From: Patescibacteria group bacterium
GTDB taxonomy: Bacteria > Patescibacteriota > Gracilibacteria > Peribacterales > Peribacteraceae
Assembly: GCA_023263945.1 (NCBI GenBank)
Contig: JALQTW010000001.1
Location: 644,469 to 708,468, forward strand
Direction: 5' to 3'
Length of the DNA stretch: 64,000 nt
Shown: piece by piece, positions 15,949 through 24,535 of the stretch
Layout of the letters: every line of letters starts with the position of its first letter
Numbering within the stretch: position 1 is the first letter of the stretch
The notes under the pieces: generated by a model
Told to the model about the DNA's origin: nothing
Database searches by the model: none
Seen by the model: the letters and a program-made list of their open reading frames with translations, nothing else
Program-made: the position numbers and the translations under genes

Positions 15949-16551
15949 GTGCATACCAACATCACACACCATTTCACACAGGACTTTCGTCGTTTTGCGA
16001 GGCAGCATGATGATCTTCCTGCATTTCATGCGGCATTCTTGGTGAGTACATTCCTGGCAGCTGCGATCCTCAACTTAGGATGTTTCGCTGTCCTTATTCT
16101 TCTTCATGTATGCCTGGATATTGTGAAATACCATGATGTGCACGGACTCAGCAGAATGAAAACCGTGTATGCCGCATTCCTGGAAAGTCTCTTCGATATC
16201 ACACTCTTCTTCATCGCGTTTGCATCGTCCGTGTATCTTCATCACACCTTTGCTCTTGCTAGCTTAAGTGGACTTCGTCGGGCAGGGCTTTCTCTGTTTG
16301 AAATCATCACGACGGTTGTTCCCAAGATGCAGATTCTGCAGCATTTTTTATATTTGCTCGCAGGATTCCATAGTTACCTCCACATGATTCATCCAACCAT
16401 CGGAAAGCCGATGAATACAGCACAGAAAGTGTGTTTACTCGCTATTGTTTTCTGTATTGGACTGCTTCTCTTTTCGCCCTATCGGTTTGCAGGACAGGAA
16501 GATGAATTGATGAAGATTTTCGCACGAGAATTAGTACCAGGATTCATGTAA
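15949..16551 (+). CDS. Four-helix membrane protein of unknown function
   Basis: 200 residues starting at GTG. Hydrophobic segments at about 28-62, 82-102, 124-140 (weaker) and 163-178. His and aromatic residues are frequent near the membrane faces. No family recognised. The GTG is chosen because it falls exactly at the predicted transcription start of the strong promoter upstream; no earlier start is possible without running into rarA. It is monocistronic and ends in the inverted heptamer-repeat element shared with the convergent tsaE-HD gene. Confidence 0.7.
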   Translation: MHTNITHHFTQDFRRFARQHDDLPAFHAAFLVSTFLAAAILNLGCFAVLILLHVCLDIVKYHDVHGLSRMKTVYAAFLESLFDITLFFIAFASSVYLHHTFALASLSGLRRAGLSLFEIITTVVPKMQILQHFLYLLAGFHSYLHMIHPTIGKPMNTAQKVCLLAIVFCIGLLLFSPYRFAGQEDELMKIFARELVPGFM

Positions 16552-16583
16552 TTATTTGCGTAGTGCTTGGAAAAGAAATTCTT

Positions 16584-16673
16584 GAGAAGAATTGGGAATT
16601 TAGAATTAAGAATTGTGAATACAATGGACATTTCTATTCTCAATTCAAAATTCACAATTCCTAATTCTATTCT
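16584..16673. repeat. Inverted heptamer-type repeat (GAATTGG class) between convergent genes
   Basis: Left arm GAATTGG GAATTTA GAATTAA GAATTGT GAAT and a right arm of reverse-complement words (CTCAATT CAAAATT CACAATT CCTAATT). The 7-nt period is clear in both arms. The right arm reaches the stop codon of the tsaE-HD gene. Confidence 0.8.
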
Positions 16674-17652
16674 AAAAAGGAAGGTCACCTTCAAATAATT
16701 CCTTTTCGATATTTTTCGTCATCGCCCTCCATTCTTCCAGAAATTCCGGAGTGCTTGTTCGTGATCGAATGAGGAAGTCATCAAAGCGCTCATCGACGGA
16801 GACCAGTGTATCGTGCAGTGCCCGTTTATCGCAGTAACTGAGAATCTTTTGTTCTGTCGTGATGGGCTTATCGTCTTCTTTTCGTGGAGCGCCATGTGTT
16901 CTGATGATGGATCCAATGACTGGAAATCCTTTCTCGTTCAAGAACTCTTGTGCTGCCTTTTCATGATTGGATTGAAATCGATCACGAAATGCATTCCAGG
17001 ATGGGGGTTCCTCTTTTTTCTCATCCTTGGGAAAATCCAGAAAACGGAAGAGATCGTGCAGTAGAGCGGCCGCCCGCAGTGCCTTTGGTCGCACGATGAT
17101 CTGCCGCTTGAGAAGTGCTGCACTGCATTTTTCCGCACATTCTGCGACCAGTTCTATATGTGCACGGATGTTGGAAAGAACATCGATCTCGTCTATCCAT
17201 TCTTGAATCTGATCGTCAGAAGGCACCTCTGCATCGCAGAAATCGATATCGATCGTCCGCTCAGCTTCAGAAAGAGGAGTGATGCTGATATCAATCGCAT
17301 GATCATCCTGCATCTGTGTTCTTTCCGGCCATTCGATCAAGCGAATTCCCGGAAATTCTTCGGAGCCACGTAGAATCTCCTCAGTAGATTTCCCATGAAG
17401 ACGATACAGATCGATATGAAGGAATTTTTCCTCGTATCGTTGCTCCAGAGCAAACGTAGGGCTTGTCACTGTGTCCTGAATGCCAAGACCACGGGCAAGG
17501 CCCTGGGCGAAGGTCGTTTTCCCAGCTCCCAGTTCTCCGGTGAGAAGAATGGGAGACTGAGGGTCGTACAGGCTTTTCGCTAACGAAGAGCCTATAGCAG
17601 CCGTTTCAAGGGGATTGTGGCTTATGAGAGAGAGAAAGTCCTTCATTGACAT
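16672..17652 (-). CDS. tsaE: TsaE (YjeE) ATPase fused to an HD-domain phosphohydrolase
   Basis: 326 residues, about twice the size of TsaE. Residues 1-135 are TsaE: P-loop 'LLTGELGAGKTTFAQGLA', 'TSPTFALEQRY', 'HIDLYRL' and 'IRLIEWPER'. TsaE supports threonylcarbamoyl-adenosine (t6A37) formation with TsaBD. Residues about 155-326 form an HD domain with the full metal pattern: His165, His199-Asp200 ('ALLHDLFRF'), His230, His253 ('RTHG') and Asp275 ('YCDKRA'). HD proteins hydrolyse phosphate esters, often of nucleotides. The frame is continuous with no start codon pattern suggesting two genes. The fusion suggests the HD part acts on a nucleotide connected with t6A chemistry or has simply been tethered. 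The start is close to the divergent promoter of the M23 peptidase. Confidence 0.9.
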   Translation of the reverse strand: MSMKDFLSLISHNPLETAAIGSSLAKSLYDPQSPILLTGELGAGKTTFAQGLARGLGIQDTVTSPTFALEQRYEEKFLHIDLYRLHGKSTEEILRGSEEFPGIRLIEWPERTQMQDDHAIDISITPLSEAERTIDIDFCDAEVPSDDQIQEWIDEIDVLSNIRAHIELVAECAEKCSAALLKRQIIVRPKALRAAALLHDLFRFLDFPKDEKKEEPPSWNAFRDRFQSNHEKAAQEFLNEKGFPVIGSIIRTHGAPRKEDDKPITTEQKILSYCDKRALHDTLVSVDERFDDFLIRSRTSTPEFLEEWRAMTKNIEKELFEGDLPF

Positions 17653-17674
17653 TTTGGCTAAAATGATATATTAT
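17646..17674 (+). promoter_or_regulatory. Promoter of the M23 peptidase gene
   Basis: Perfect TTGACA (17646-17651), 17-bp spacer, TATTAT (17669-17674), 35 nt before the ATG. It overlaps the start region of the divergent tsaE-HD gene, so the two may compete for polymerase. Confidence 0.75.
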
Positions 17675-17709
17675 AGAATTAACACCAATATCTATACCTC
17701 TCTCCTAGT

Positions 17710-19143
17710 ATGCCACACCCTCGCTCCGGCTTTCGGGTTCAAGTCGTCTACAAGCATAAACAGCATCACCCGCTAAAGTATGCATCTCAGAAGTTTTCTT
17801 TCTGGATTGCGACGCTCTCGATGTTTGCCTTTGTAGTAGGGAACATGGTGGGCCAGCACGGATGGTACGCATTTTGGAAATCGGTCCTTGGAAAAGTGGA
17901 TGATTCCATCATCGTCTTTACGGGAACCGTCACCCCTCTGGAAAAAATTCCGGATTTCACCAAGTGGTCTGCCTATGGTGGAGGAAGTGATGAACATACG
18001 TTCCGTGAAGTGCCACAGGATCTCCTCATTTCCATGCCTTCGTACAGTGCAACCGTACAAAAAGATGGATCCACACCGTTCTACAGTGTGGGATACATGG
18101 GTTCGTACGATGAAGGAGGGGATGGAGATGGAAGTCATCCGGGCGTGGATATTCGTACTCCTATTGGAACACCGGTGCGATCGATCGCAAACGGTATTGT
18201 CGAAACAGTTCGTGATATTAACGGTGGGTACGGAAAGTACATCGTTATCCGTCATCCCAATGTTCCCGATCAAGCGAGCACAAAGAAGAAGCGTACCGTC
18301 TGGTCTGTGTACGCTCACTTGAGTGACATGCTGGTGTCTGAAGGACAGGTGATAGAGAAAGGTCAGCAGATTGGTCTCTCCGGGATGAGCGGAGATGCGT
18401 CTGGTCCTCACCTGCACTTCCAGATAGATAACGATCTTGCGCCTTGGCACCCGTACTGGCCGTTTACAAGTGATGAAATGCGTACGGCACATTTGTCTCT
18501 CAATCAGGCCATCAATACAGGATTCCACAGCGAACGTGGGTACGAATACACGGTCAGCCCTCTCCTGTTTGTGCAGAGTTACGAAACGTCTGTTCCTTCC
18601 AGGACGGTTGCTTCCGATGCAACAGGAACAACAGATCAACTGACAGAGCGTCCTCTTACAACGAAGGAACGTATTGAAGCTCGTCGCACCAAACGTTCAG
18701 CCCAATATGCAACAACTGTTCCGCGCGTGACGGTTGCGGCAACGGATTCCTCACAGCCCATTGCCCCCGTTGTGACACCTCCCCTTGATGATGTTCAACC
18801 CTCTGCATCAACCTCTTCTGTTTCTCTTGTACAGGCAGGAAGTGATGTCGATCACATCACCATTTCCCATGACGGATTCTACCGTCGCAGTTGGGAAAAA
18901 TTCACCGTCACAGCCTACGATAAAGATGGGGATGTCGTTCGAAATCCCTCGTTTGCAGGAAAGATCTACTTCCGTGCAGCATTCGGTGAAGCAGAATTCC
19001 GTCCGGCTCAACTGACGGCAGCAGACTTTGTATCCGGAACGGCAACGGTGAATGTTCTTCCTCATGAAGCAAAACGAAGTTTCATCATGGAAGCGGTGGG
19101 TGCGTTTCAAGCACTGAGTCAGACGATGGTGATGGAACGATAA
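17710..19143 (+). CDS. Membrane-anchored M23 (LytM) endopeptidase
   Basis: 477 residues. A basic N-terminus is followed by a membrane segment at about 31-48 ('FWIATLSMFAFVVGNMVG'), so the enzyme faces outward. The LytM domain spans about 130-245: His143 and Asp147 in 'SHPGVDIRTPIGTP', His234 and His236 in 'SGPHLHFQID', plus 'VWSVYAHLSDMLVSEGQVIE'. These are the zinc ligands and catalytic His. M23 enzymes cut peptidoglycan cross-links. The C-terminal 230 residues hold a Ser/Thr/Pro-rich linker and a beta-rich, Ig-like end ('DHITISHDGFYRRSWEKFTV'), perhaps for wall or partner binding. It has its own promoter and ends in a heptamer-repeat hairpin. Confidence 0.92.
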   Translation: MPHPRSGFRVQVVYKHKQHHPLKYASQKFSFWIATLSMFAFVVGNMVGQHGWYAFWKSVLGKVDDSIIVFTGTVTPLEKIPDFTKWSAYGGGSDEHTFREVPQDLLISMPSYSATVQKDGSTPFYSVGYMGSYDEGGDGDGSHPGVDIRTPIGTPVRSIANGIVETVRDINGGYGKYIVIRHPNVPDQASTKKKRTVWSVYAHLSDMLVSEGQVIEKGQQIGLSGMSGDASGPHLHFQIDNDLAPWHPYWPFTSDEMRTAHLSLNQAINTGFHSERGYEYTVSPLLFVQSYETSVPSRTVASDATGTTDQLTERPLTTKERIEARRTKRSAQYATTVPRVTVAATDSSQPIAPVVTPPLDDVQPSASTSSVSLVQAGSDVDHITISHDGFYRRSWEKFTVTAYDKDGDVVRNPSFAGKIYFRAAFGEAEFRPAQLTAADFVSGTATVNVLPHEAKRSFIMEAVGAFQALSQTMVMER

Positions 19144-19145
19144 AT

Positions 19146-19223
19146 GAGAAGGCAGAAATCAGAAGACAGAAACCAGTAACACACTCTGACTACTGACTTC
19201 TGCTTTCTGTCTTCTTTCTGCTG
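19146..19223. repeat. Inverted heptamer-type repeat (CAGAAAT class) between convergent genes
   Basis: Left arm CAGAAAT CAGAAGA CAGAAAC CAGTAAC; right arm GACTACT GACTTCT GCTTTCT GTCTTCT. Same 7-nt layout as the AT-rich elements in this window but built from a different word. The right arm covers the last codons of the WecA-like gene. Confidence 0.8.
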
Positions 19224-20248
19224 TACATCGTCAATCCCACCATCACCACGAGCAATATCAAAAACGCCACTCCCTTTCCTTTGGTACTCAAAAACAAGGC
19301 GGTAACACCGAATGCAGTGCCGATGGATCCTGTAAGGAGAATGATCTGACGTTCGCTCCATCCTTTCTGCAGAAGACGATGGTGCAAATGATCGCGATCT
19401 CCGTGAAACGGAAAACGACCGCGGAGGAGACGACGAATCACCACGAAGACAGCATCGATCAGCGGAATACCCAGAACAAGAAAAGCGGTTGCCACTTTTC
19501 CTCCTTGATAAATGCCAAGGAGCCCTAACATAAGCCCAAAAAACATGGAACCACTGTCTCCCAAAAGCATCTTCTGCGGAGGGAAATCGAAGAGTAAACA
19601 AGCAAACGAAATTCCCGCCAGAATGAAGGCAAGCATGGCAAGGTGTGGCTGATTCACACGATCTGAATAAGCAAGGATTCCCATCATGATGAAACCGATC
19701 GTCGAAAGGGAACTCACTTGCCCTGGAATGCCATCGAACCAGTTCAGTGCATTGAGTGTGAGCCCAAGCCAGACAATGGTGAAGAATCCACTAAGAATAG
19801 GAAGGGAGCCGAAGAACGGAACAGAGACGGCAAGGGAGTCCAGCTTAATGACATCGAATCCCAAAAAATCGGCGGGATTTGTGATGGAATAAATGCGACT
19901 TCCTGTTATGAAAAGAAGAATACAGAGGAGAATTTGCATCACCGCGCGGAACCAAAAAGGAAGTGGCGTACGATCATCAATGAACGTGAGCGTTGCGAGC
20001 ATCAGCAAGCCAAGAACAACACCCACCATTTGCATGGAGAGGGGTTCTATGAAGAAGAATGCGCAGAGAAATGCGAACACGGCAACAATCCCGGTTGGGT
20101 AGGGGAGTCGTTTTCTGGTGAGTCCATAGCGCTCTGGAAAATCGAGAAGATTCCATGTGGGGAAAAATCGGATACAAAGAGAGAGAAGCACCATCGTAAA
20201 AGGAATAATCCACAGACCCGGAAGAATGACAGGAAGAAGTTCTTTCAT
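19190..20248 (-). CDS. Polyprenyl-phosphate sugar-1-phosphate transferase (WecA/TagO-like)
   Basis: 352 residues with about ten membrane helices. Family motifs: 'TFIDDR' (Mg-binding DD), 'NALNWFDGIPGQ' (the NxxNxxDGxxG-type block), 'LLGDSGSMFFG' and 'FPFHGDRDHLHHRL' (the cytosolic His loop, WecA/TagO type rather than the IHHH of MraY). Such enzymes load GlcNAc-1-P or similar onto undecaprenyl phosphate to start surface polysaccharide synthesis. The true MraY is elsewhere in the window, so this copy is for another glycan. TATAGT ends 8 nt before the ATG on the minus strand; the same bases read TACTAT for the divergent gene at 20266. Confidence 0.9.
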   Translation of the reverse strand: MKELLPVILPGLWIIPFTMVLLSLCIRFFPTWNLLDFPERYGLTRKRLPYPTGIVAVFAFLCAFFFIEPLSMQMVGVVLGLLMLATLTFIDDRTPLPFWFRAVMQILLCILLFITGSRIYSITNPADFLGFDVIKLDSLAVSVPFFGSLPILSGFFTIVWLGLTLNALNWFDGIPGQVSSLSTIGFIMMGILAYSDRVNQPHLAMLAFILAGISFACLLFDFPPQKMLLGDSGSMFFGLMLGLLGIYQGGKVATAFLVLGIPLIDAVFVVIRRLLRGRFPFHGDRDHLHHRLLQKGWSERQIILLTGSIGTAFGVTALFLSTKGKGVAFLILLVVMVGLTMYSRKKTESRSQ

Positions 20249-20265
20249 TGCCTGTTACTATAGCG

Positions 20266-20655
20266 ATGGTGACAGAAAAGCGCTCCCTGATTCTTGGCTG
20301 CCTCTCTAAAACATGTCCTTCTTCATGTCGGAAGGTGTGGAATGAGCGATTTCGGAAAGAGGGGACTGATGCAACCTTTCTTCTGTATCTAATGGAACCT
20401 TGCGAGGGAGATCCCTGTACGGCCGAGAAGTGTCTCCATGTTCGTCTTTCCGAAATGTATTTGCACCATCGTTTTTCGTATGTCGTTCATGAACCGTTCC
20501 AAGAAGCAGTGATGCCGCTTCTGGATGAGATCGATCCATCAACATCCAAGAAAGGGAGTGTGAATATCGTCATAAATGAGGAGGGTGTTTTAAAGGGGTA
20601 TTGGTGTGACAATGATGATGAAATCATGAAGCAATGGAGCTCTTGGAAGAGTTAG
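20266..20655 (+). CDS. Orphan shikimate-dehydrogenase N-terminal-like domain
   Basis: 129 residues from MVTEKRS. 'LILGCLSKTCPSSCRKVWNE' corresponds to the AroE start (IGxPxxHSxSPxxHN), and 'EAVMPLLDEIDPSTSKKGSV' with 'NIVINEEGVLKGYWCDND' matches the AroE substrate-binding core. The protein then stops, so the whole NADP-binding half is missing. The catalytic Lys of the (N)VTxPxK motif is Gln79, the preceding block is changed (VVHEPFQ), and the Ser-x-Ser motif is CPSS; the Asn of 'VN' and an Asp (Asp115) are kept. It therefore cannot reduce dehydroshikimate. It may be a binding protein or a remnant. The next gene is pgk, 56 bp on. Confidence 0.65.
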   Translation: MVTEKRSLILGCLSKTCPSSCRKVWNERFRKEGTDATFLLYLMEPCEGDPCTAEKCLHVRLSEMYLHHRFSYVVHEPFQEAVMPLLDEIDPSTSKKGSVNIVINEEGVLKGYWCDNDDEIMKQWSSWKS

Positions 20656-20711
20656 TATTTCACCATGATTTCAGATTTCGTGCTTGCGATCTCGTGCTTT
20701 ACAATCCCCAC

Positions 20712-21935
20712 ATGTCTTCTCCCTACAAAACTCTTTCCACAGCAGAACTTCTCAGAAAACGCGTGCTTCTTCGTGCCGGATTTGATGTTCCCGTTGAAAA
20801 CGGCGTGGTGACGGATACCACTCGCATCGAGTCTCTTGTTCCTACGATGAAGTACATTCTGGACCACGGTGCCATGCTCATCATCATGGCACATCAGGGA
20901 CGCCCCAAAGATGCTCCGGATCCCACATTCTCTCAAAAGCCGCTCGTTCCTGTTCTGGAAAAACTGCTCGGAACGACAGTTCATTTTGCAGAGGATTGTG
21001 TTGGCGAAAAAGCCGAATCAGCAGTGAAGCAGGCGAAGATGGGAGATATTGTCCTCTTGGAAAATCTTCGTTTTCATCCTGAAGAGAAGAAGAATGATCC
21101 TGCATTTGCGAAAGCGTTGGCATCGCTGGGGGATATGTACGTGAATGATGCCTTCACCAATTGCCATCGCAGCCATGCCAGCATGGTGGGTGTTCCCACC
21201 CTTCTCCCTTCTTATATGGGATTGCAACTGGAACAGGAGGTAGATCATTTACTCCGTGTCATGAAGTCTCCTATGCACCCGCTCACGCTCATCATCGGAG
21301 GTGCGAAACTGGAAACGAAAGTGCCTATTATTCGCAACTTTCTGCCTCTTGCAGACCATATTCTTGTAGGCGGTGCGGTGGGAAATACCTTTGTTGCCGC
21401 ACAGGGTATTCCCGTTGGAAAGTCCAAATATGATGCAGAGGGAGTCTCTCAGGCAAAAGAACTTCTGGAGGAAAGCATGAAAGAGGGGAGTGCGACGCTG
21501 GGTGTTCCAACGGATGCATTCGTCGCGACGAGTCCGGAAGACGGTGCGAATGGGAAGAATATGTCGTTTGACGCGGCAGGGGAGACCTTGGGAGGGGATG
21601 GAGGGGAGGGATCTTTCTTTGACATTGGCACAAAGACTGCTGAAGCGTATGCGCTGATCATCAAAAATTCCAAGATGATCATCTGGAATGGCCCCGTCGG
21701 ACTTTCTGAAAATGAAGCATTTTCAAAGGGATCCAAAACTCTATGCCATGCTGTACAAGAAGCGACGAAGAATGGTGCTGTAAGCATCATCGGTGGTGGC
21801 GACACGATTGACTTTCATAACCGCTATGACATTCCACTCGATGCCTACACGTTTGTCAGTATGGGTGGCGGTGCCATGCTGGAGTTCTTGTCCGGGAAGG
21901 AATTTGCATCGCTGAATGCACTGAAAGACGCTTAG
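20712..21935 (+). CDS. pgk: Phosphoglycerate kinase
   Basis: 407 residues from MSSPYKTLSTAELL. Typical parts: N-terminal 'RKRVLLRAGFDVPVENGVV' (the family usually has RVDFNVP), substrate 'MAHQGRPKD', 'LLENLRFHPEEKKND', 'YVNDAFTNCHRSHAS', 'IIGGAKLETKVPII', 'IIWNGPVGLSENEAF' and the nucleotide loop 'SIIGGGDTIDF'. PGK interconverts 1,3-bisphosphoglycerate and 3-phosphoglycerate. The start is supported by the conserved N-terminus and by TACAAT ending 6 nt before the ATG; an in-frame ATG at 20634 would overlap the upstream gene. GAPDH is about 21 kb away in this window, so the two are not in one operon. Confidence 0.94.
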   Translation: MSSPYKTLSTAELLRKRVLLRAGFDVPVENGVVTDTTRIESLVPTMKYILDHGAMLIIMAHQGRPKDAPDPTFSQKPLVPVLEKLLGTTVHFAEDCVGEKAESAVKQAKMGDIVLLENLRFHPEEKKNDPAFAKALASLGDMYVNDAFTNCHRSHASMVGVPTLLPSYMGLQLEQEVDHLLRVMKSPMHPLTLIIGGAKLETKVPIIRNFLPLADHILVGGAVGNTFVAAQGIPVGKSKYDAEGVSQAKELLEESMKEGSATLGVPTDAFVATSPEDGANGKNMSFDAAGETLGGDGGEGSFFDIGTKTAEAYALIIKNSKMIIWNGPVGLSENEAFSKGSKTLCHAVQEATKNGAVSIIGGGDTIDFHNRYDIPLDAYTFVSMGGGAMLEFLSGKEFASLNALKDA

Positions 21936-21962
21936 CGTCCTGAAGGCTTCCATCATTCTCTT

Positions 21963-23561
21963 ATGAATTCAGACACCTCCCTCACCATCGTCATTGTCGA
22001 TGCGTCTGACAACGTGCGTGATGCACTGAAGGCTGTTCGCAGCACAAGCGGGGATGTGCTCGTTCTTTTTCCGCACAAGTTTATATTCGACGAATTGACG
22101 ATGAGACCGCTCTTCATTGAACTAAAATCTCTCAATGAACAGCGCTTATTGACAATTGCCACAAAGAACGTGCGGCTTCGAAAGCTGGCTGAAAAGGCGG
22201 GCTGGAAATCCATTAAAACGGTTCGTGTTCTTCAGCCTCTTCTGGTAGATCGGCCCGAACAGGATGAGGCACTCCGTGTGTTTAGCCCGCGTTTTTGGCA
22301 TGGTCACATTCGTTCCCGTTTACAGTCCATTGGACTCATTTCGCTTCCTAATATTCGTATTTGGATTCTGTTTGGAACGAGTTTTGCGGTCTTTCTCTTC
22401 ATCGTTTTCAAGATCTTGCCATCCGCAACAGTGTCCATCTGGCCTGCCGAAGAAACGGTGAGTCAGACGGTGAACGTGTATCTTGTATCTTCCGGTGCTG
22501 TATCTATTCCGAAGGATCGGGTCCGAACGCTTCCGCTTATTCCGCTCACGGTGAAGGTACAACGCAACATGACGTTCGATGAAATTGGAAAACAATTCAC
22601 GGGGAAAAATGCGACTGTCGTGATGACGGTCTATAACGATTCTGAAGAACAGTATTCACTGCGTCGCGGGACGCGATTTGTAAATCAGGCAGGAATGGTT
22701 TTTCGTCTTCAGACCGACATGATCATCAAATCCAAAGGCAAAGCACGTGGAAAAACCGTGGCGGATGAGCATGATCAGTACGGTGAAATCATCGGAGCGC
22801 GTGGGAACGTTCCTGCAGGACTCAAATGGGAAATTCCCGCACTACCAGGAGACTTCCGAACAGCCATCTATGGTCGCAACGATCAGATTGGCATAGGAGG
22901 TTCCACGTCCTACGTGAATGTGTTACAGAAAGAAGATCTGGACGTCGCCGAGAAAAAATTGAAGCAGGATCTCACCGTTACTGCAAAGCAACTTGCTGAG
23001 GATGAGCAAGTGGAATTGAATCAAAAACAGGGGAGTCATTTCGTCCAATTGGCGTATGAAGAACTCACACGGTCCAGTTTCACCGATATTTCCCTTCCAT
23101 CAGAGTTTATCGGTCAAAAAATAAAGACTGTGCCCGTGAGCGGAACCATTTTTTATACGGTTCTCCTTTACGATGAAAACGAGCTCTTTGAACTCCTCAG
23201 AAAAGAACTAGATCAAACGGTGAGTGACCAGAAAGTTCTTATTCTGTCATCCATCCGCAAAGAAAACCTGGTTCTTCACGTGATTGATGCACCGTGGGAT
23301 GAACCCATCTTAAACTGGGTAAAAGTGACTGTGGACCTCTCTGGCACAGAACGCTACGTGCTGGATCCTCTGACTCCCACAGGAGCCATTTTCTCGAAAC
23401 GTATTCGCGATGCGGTTTCCGGAAAAACGAAAGAAGATGCAGAACGTATTGTGAAGAACTTCCCGGAAGTTGCCAAAGTGGCTGTATCTATTTGGCCATT
23501 CTGGAATAGGACGTTGCCATCCATTGCATCCAATATCAGCATCCGACAGGAAGAACGATGA
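21963..23561 (+). CDS. Single-pass membrane protein with large extracytoplasmic domain
   Basis: 532 residues. The first 130 residues look like a compact alpha/beta cytosolic domain ('TIVIVDASDNVRDALKAVRS', 'VLVLFPHKFIFDELTMRPLF'). A membrane helix follows at about 137-155 ('WILFGTSFAVFLFIVFKI'). The remaining 370 residues contain beta-rich stretches reminiscent of baseplate-J-like domains seen in CPR surface proteins, but I cannot prove this. The final codons overlap the next gene (ATGA), so the two are co-translated. A role at the cell surface, perhaps linked to the pilus or wall genes nearby, is an inference. Confidence 0.75.
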   Translation: MNSDTSLTIVIVDASDNVRDALKAVRSTSGDVLVLFPHKFIFDELTMRPLFIELKSLNEQRLLTIATKNVRLRKLAEKAGWKSIKTVRVLQPLLVDRPEQDEALRVFSPRFWHGHIRSRLQSIGLISLPNIRIWILFGTSFAVFLFIVFKILPSATVSIWPAEETVSQTVNVYLVSSGAVSIPKDRVRTLPLIPLTVKVQRNMTFDEIGKQFTGKNATVVMTVYNDSEEQYSLRRGTRFVNQAGMVFRLQTDMIIKSKGKARGKTVADEHDQYGEIIGARGNVPAGLKWEIPALPGDFRTAIYGRNDQIGIGGSTSYVNVLQKEDLDVAEKKLKQDLTVTAKQLAEDEQVELNQKQGSHFVQLAYEELTRSSFTDISLPSEFIGQKIKTVPVSGTIFYTVLLYDENELFELLRKELDQTVSDQKVLILSSIRKENLVLHVIDAPWDEPILNWVKVTVDLSGTERYVLDPLTPTGAIFSKRIRDAVSGKTKEDAERIVKNFPEVAKVAVSIWPFWNRTLPSIASNISIRQEER

Positions 23562-24163
23562 AAAAACGAACCATTCCACTCCGGCTTTTGCTTCTTGTTC
23601 TTGGAATTGGTCTCCTGGTTCCTGCTCTCATCGTGCCGTATTCTGCGTGGAAAGTATTGGAAGGGTTTTCGGGAACAGCAGGGGAACAGGAACACTTTGC
23701 ATGTGGCCTGGTCTTTGGTGCTGCCGTCCATTCGGTCGCAGATCCTGGCCCCGGTATTCTTCGACGTGTCAGAACAGGTGTACGGTTGTATCACGCTGGT
23801 CGTATCGACCGTCTCATCTTTACAGGCGGTCGTGGAAACACCTCACAACAAAGTGAAGCGGAGGTCATGAAATCGGTCGCAGGATCCCTTGGAGTGCCTG
23901 AGGAAGATATGCTGACGGAAGAGGAATCATCCTCGACACAGGAAAACCTTCGTAACACACGTCCTTTGCTTGATGATTGTACGTCGATCGTAGGTATTTC
24001 CGACCCATACCACCTGGGGCGTATAGGACTCTTGGCATCACACGAGGGGATTTCCCTGAAACTCTTTCCTACTGACGAACACATCACGCAGCCTTTTCTG
24101 CTCCAAAGCATTTTCCGGGAAACCCTGGGTTACGCATACTATAAAGTCCAGCCTTGGTTCTAG
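23558..24163 (+). CDS. DUF218 / SanA-YdcF-like membrane protein
   Basis: 201 residues. An N-terminal membrane segment (about 7-30) precedes a Rossmann-like DUF218 domain: 'GLVFGAAVHSVADPGPGILRR', 'RLYHAGRIDRLIFTGGRGN', 'SEAEVMKSVAGSLGVPEED', 'EESSSTQENLRNTRPLL' and 'VGISDPYHLGRI'. Members such as ElyC and SanA affect envelope integrity and peptidoglycan synthesis, but no reaction has been settled for the family. Its ATG overlaps the stop of the preceding membrane protein. Downstream lie a small hairpin (AATGTA/TACATT) and a heptamer-repeat element. Confidence 0.88.
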   Translation: MKKRTIPLRLLLLVLGIGLLVPALIVPYSAWKVLEGFSGTAGEQEHFACGLVFGAAVHSVADPGPGILRRVRTGVRLYHAGRIDRLIFTGGRGNTSQQSEAEVMKSVAGSLGVPEEDMLTEEESSSTQENLRNTRPLLDDCTSIVGISDPYHLGRIGLLASHEGISLKLFPTDEHITQPFLLQSIFRETLGYAYYKVQPWF

Positions 24164-24246
24164 TCTCTATTAAATAATGTACAAGATACATTGTGCATGA
24201 TTCAGGAGATAGAGGGAAAAGGCTCCTCTCTTCTCTTCCCACACAG

Positions 24247-24363
24247 AAGTTATTAGTTATTAGTTTTTGGTTATTGGTGATTGTCATCTCTCTTTAAATC
24301 CTCATAGCATTTCACTTCATAAACCCATACACTAAAAACCAATAACCAGTAACCAATAACTTT
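24247..24363. repeat. Inverted heptamer-type repeat (GTTATTA/GTTATTG class)
   Basis: Left arm GTTATTA GTTATTA GTTTTTG GTTATTG (24250-24277); right arm CTAAAAACC AATAACC AGTAACC AATAAC ending 8 nt before the next ATG. The loop between the arms is about 55 nt. It separates two genes on the same strand. Confidence 0.8.
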
Positions 24364-24367
24364 TCTC

Positions 24368-24535
24368 ATGCCCGATCCCCTGTCAAAGAACGATAAAGAT
24401 ATGCTCTTCACAATCGGCATTGGAACACTTGGTATTCTTTTAGTCGCAATTGTTGCCTCTGGCACATTTCAGGTGCTTGGCATGTGTGGTATTGCCATTG
24501 CGACAATAGGGGTTCTTCTCCATGCGGGAAATTAA
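24368..24535 (+). CDS. 55-residue membrane protein
   Basis: A short open frame, MPDPLSKNDKDMLF onward to a TAA at 24533-24535. A polar N-terminus of 11 residues is followed by two closely spaced hydrophobic segments (about 13-31 and 35-52) with Gly and one Cys. The length, the sensible membrane profile and the position right after a repeat element support it, but there is no family match. It overlaps the end of the convergent 24532 gene by 4 bp. Confidence 0.55.
   Translation: MPDPLSKNDKDMLFTIGIGTLGILLVAIVASGTFQVLGMCGIAIATIGVLLHAGN

Noticed and set aside
17773..18639. Long minus-strand open frame opposite the M23 peptidase gene
   Set aside because: The plus-strand frame encodes a clear LytM peptidase; the antisense frame has an odd His/Arg/Ile-rich composition and no motifs, so it is a shadow. 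The same holds for other long antisense frames opposite recA, mraY and glmS.
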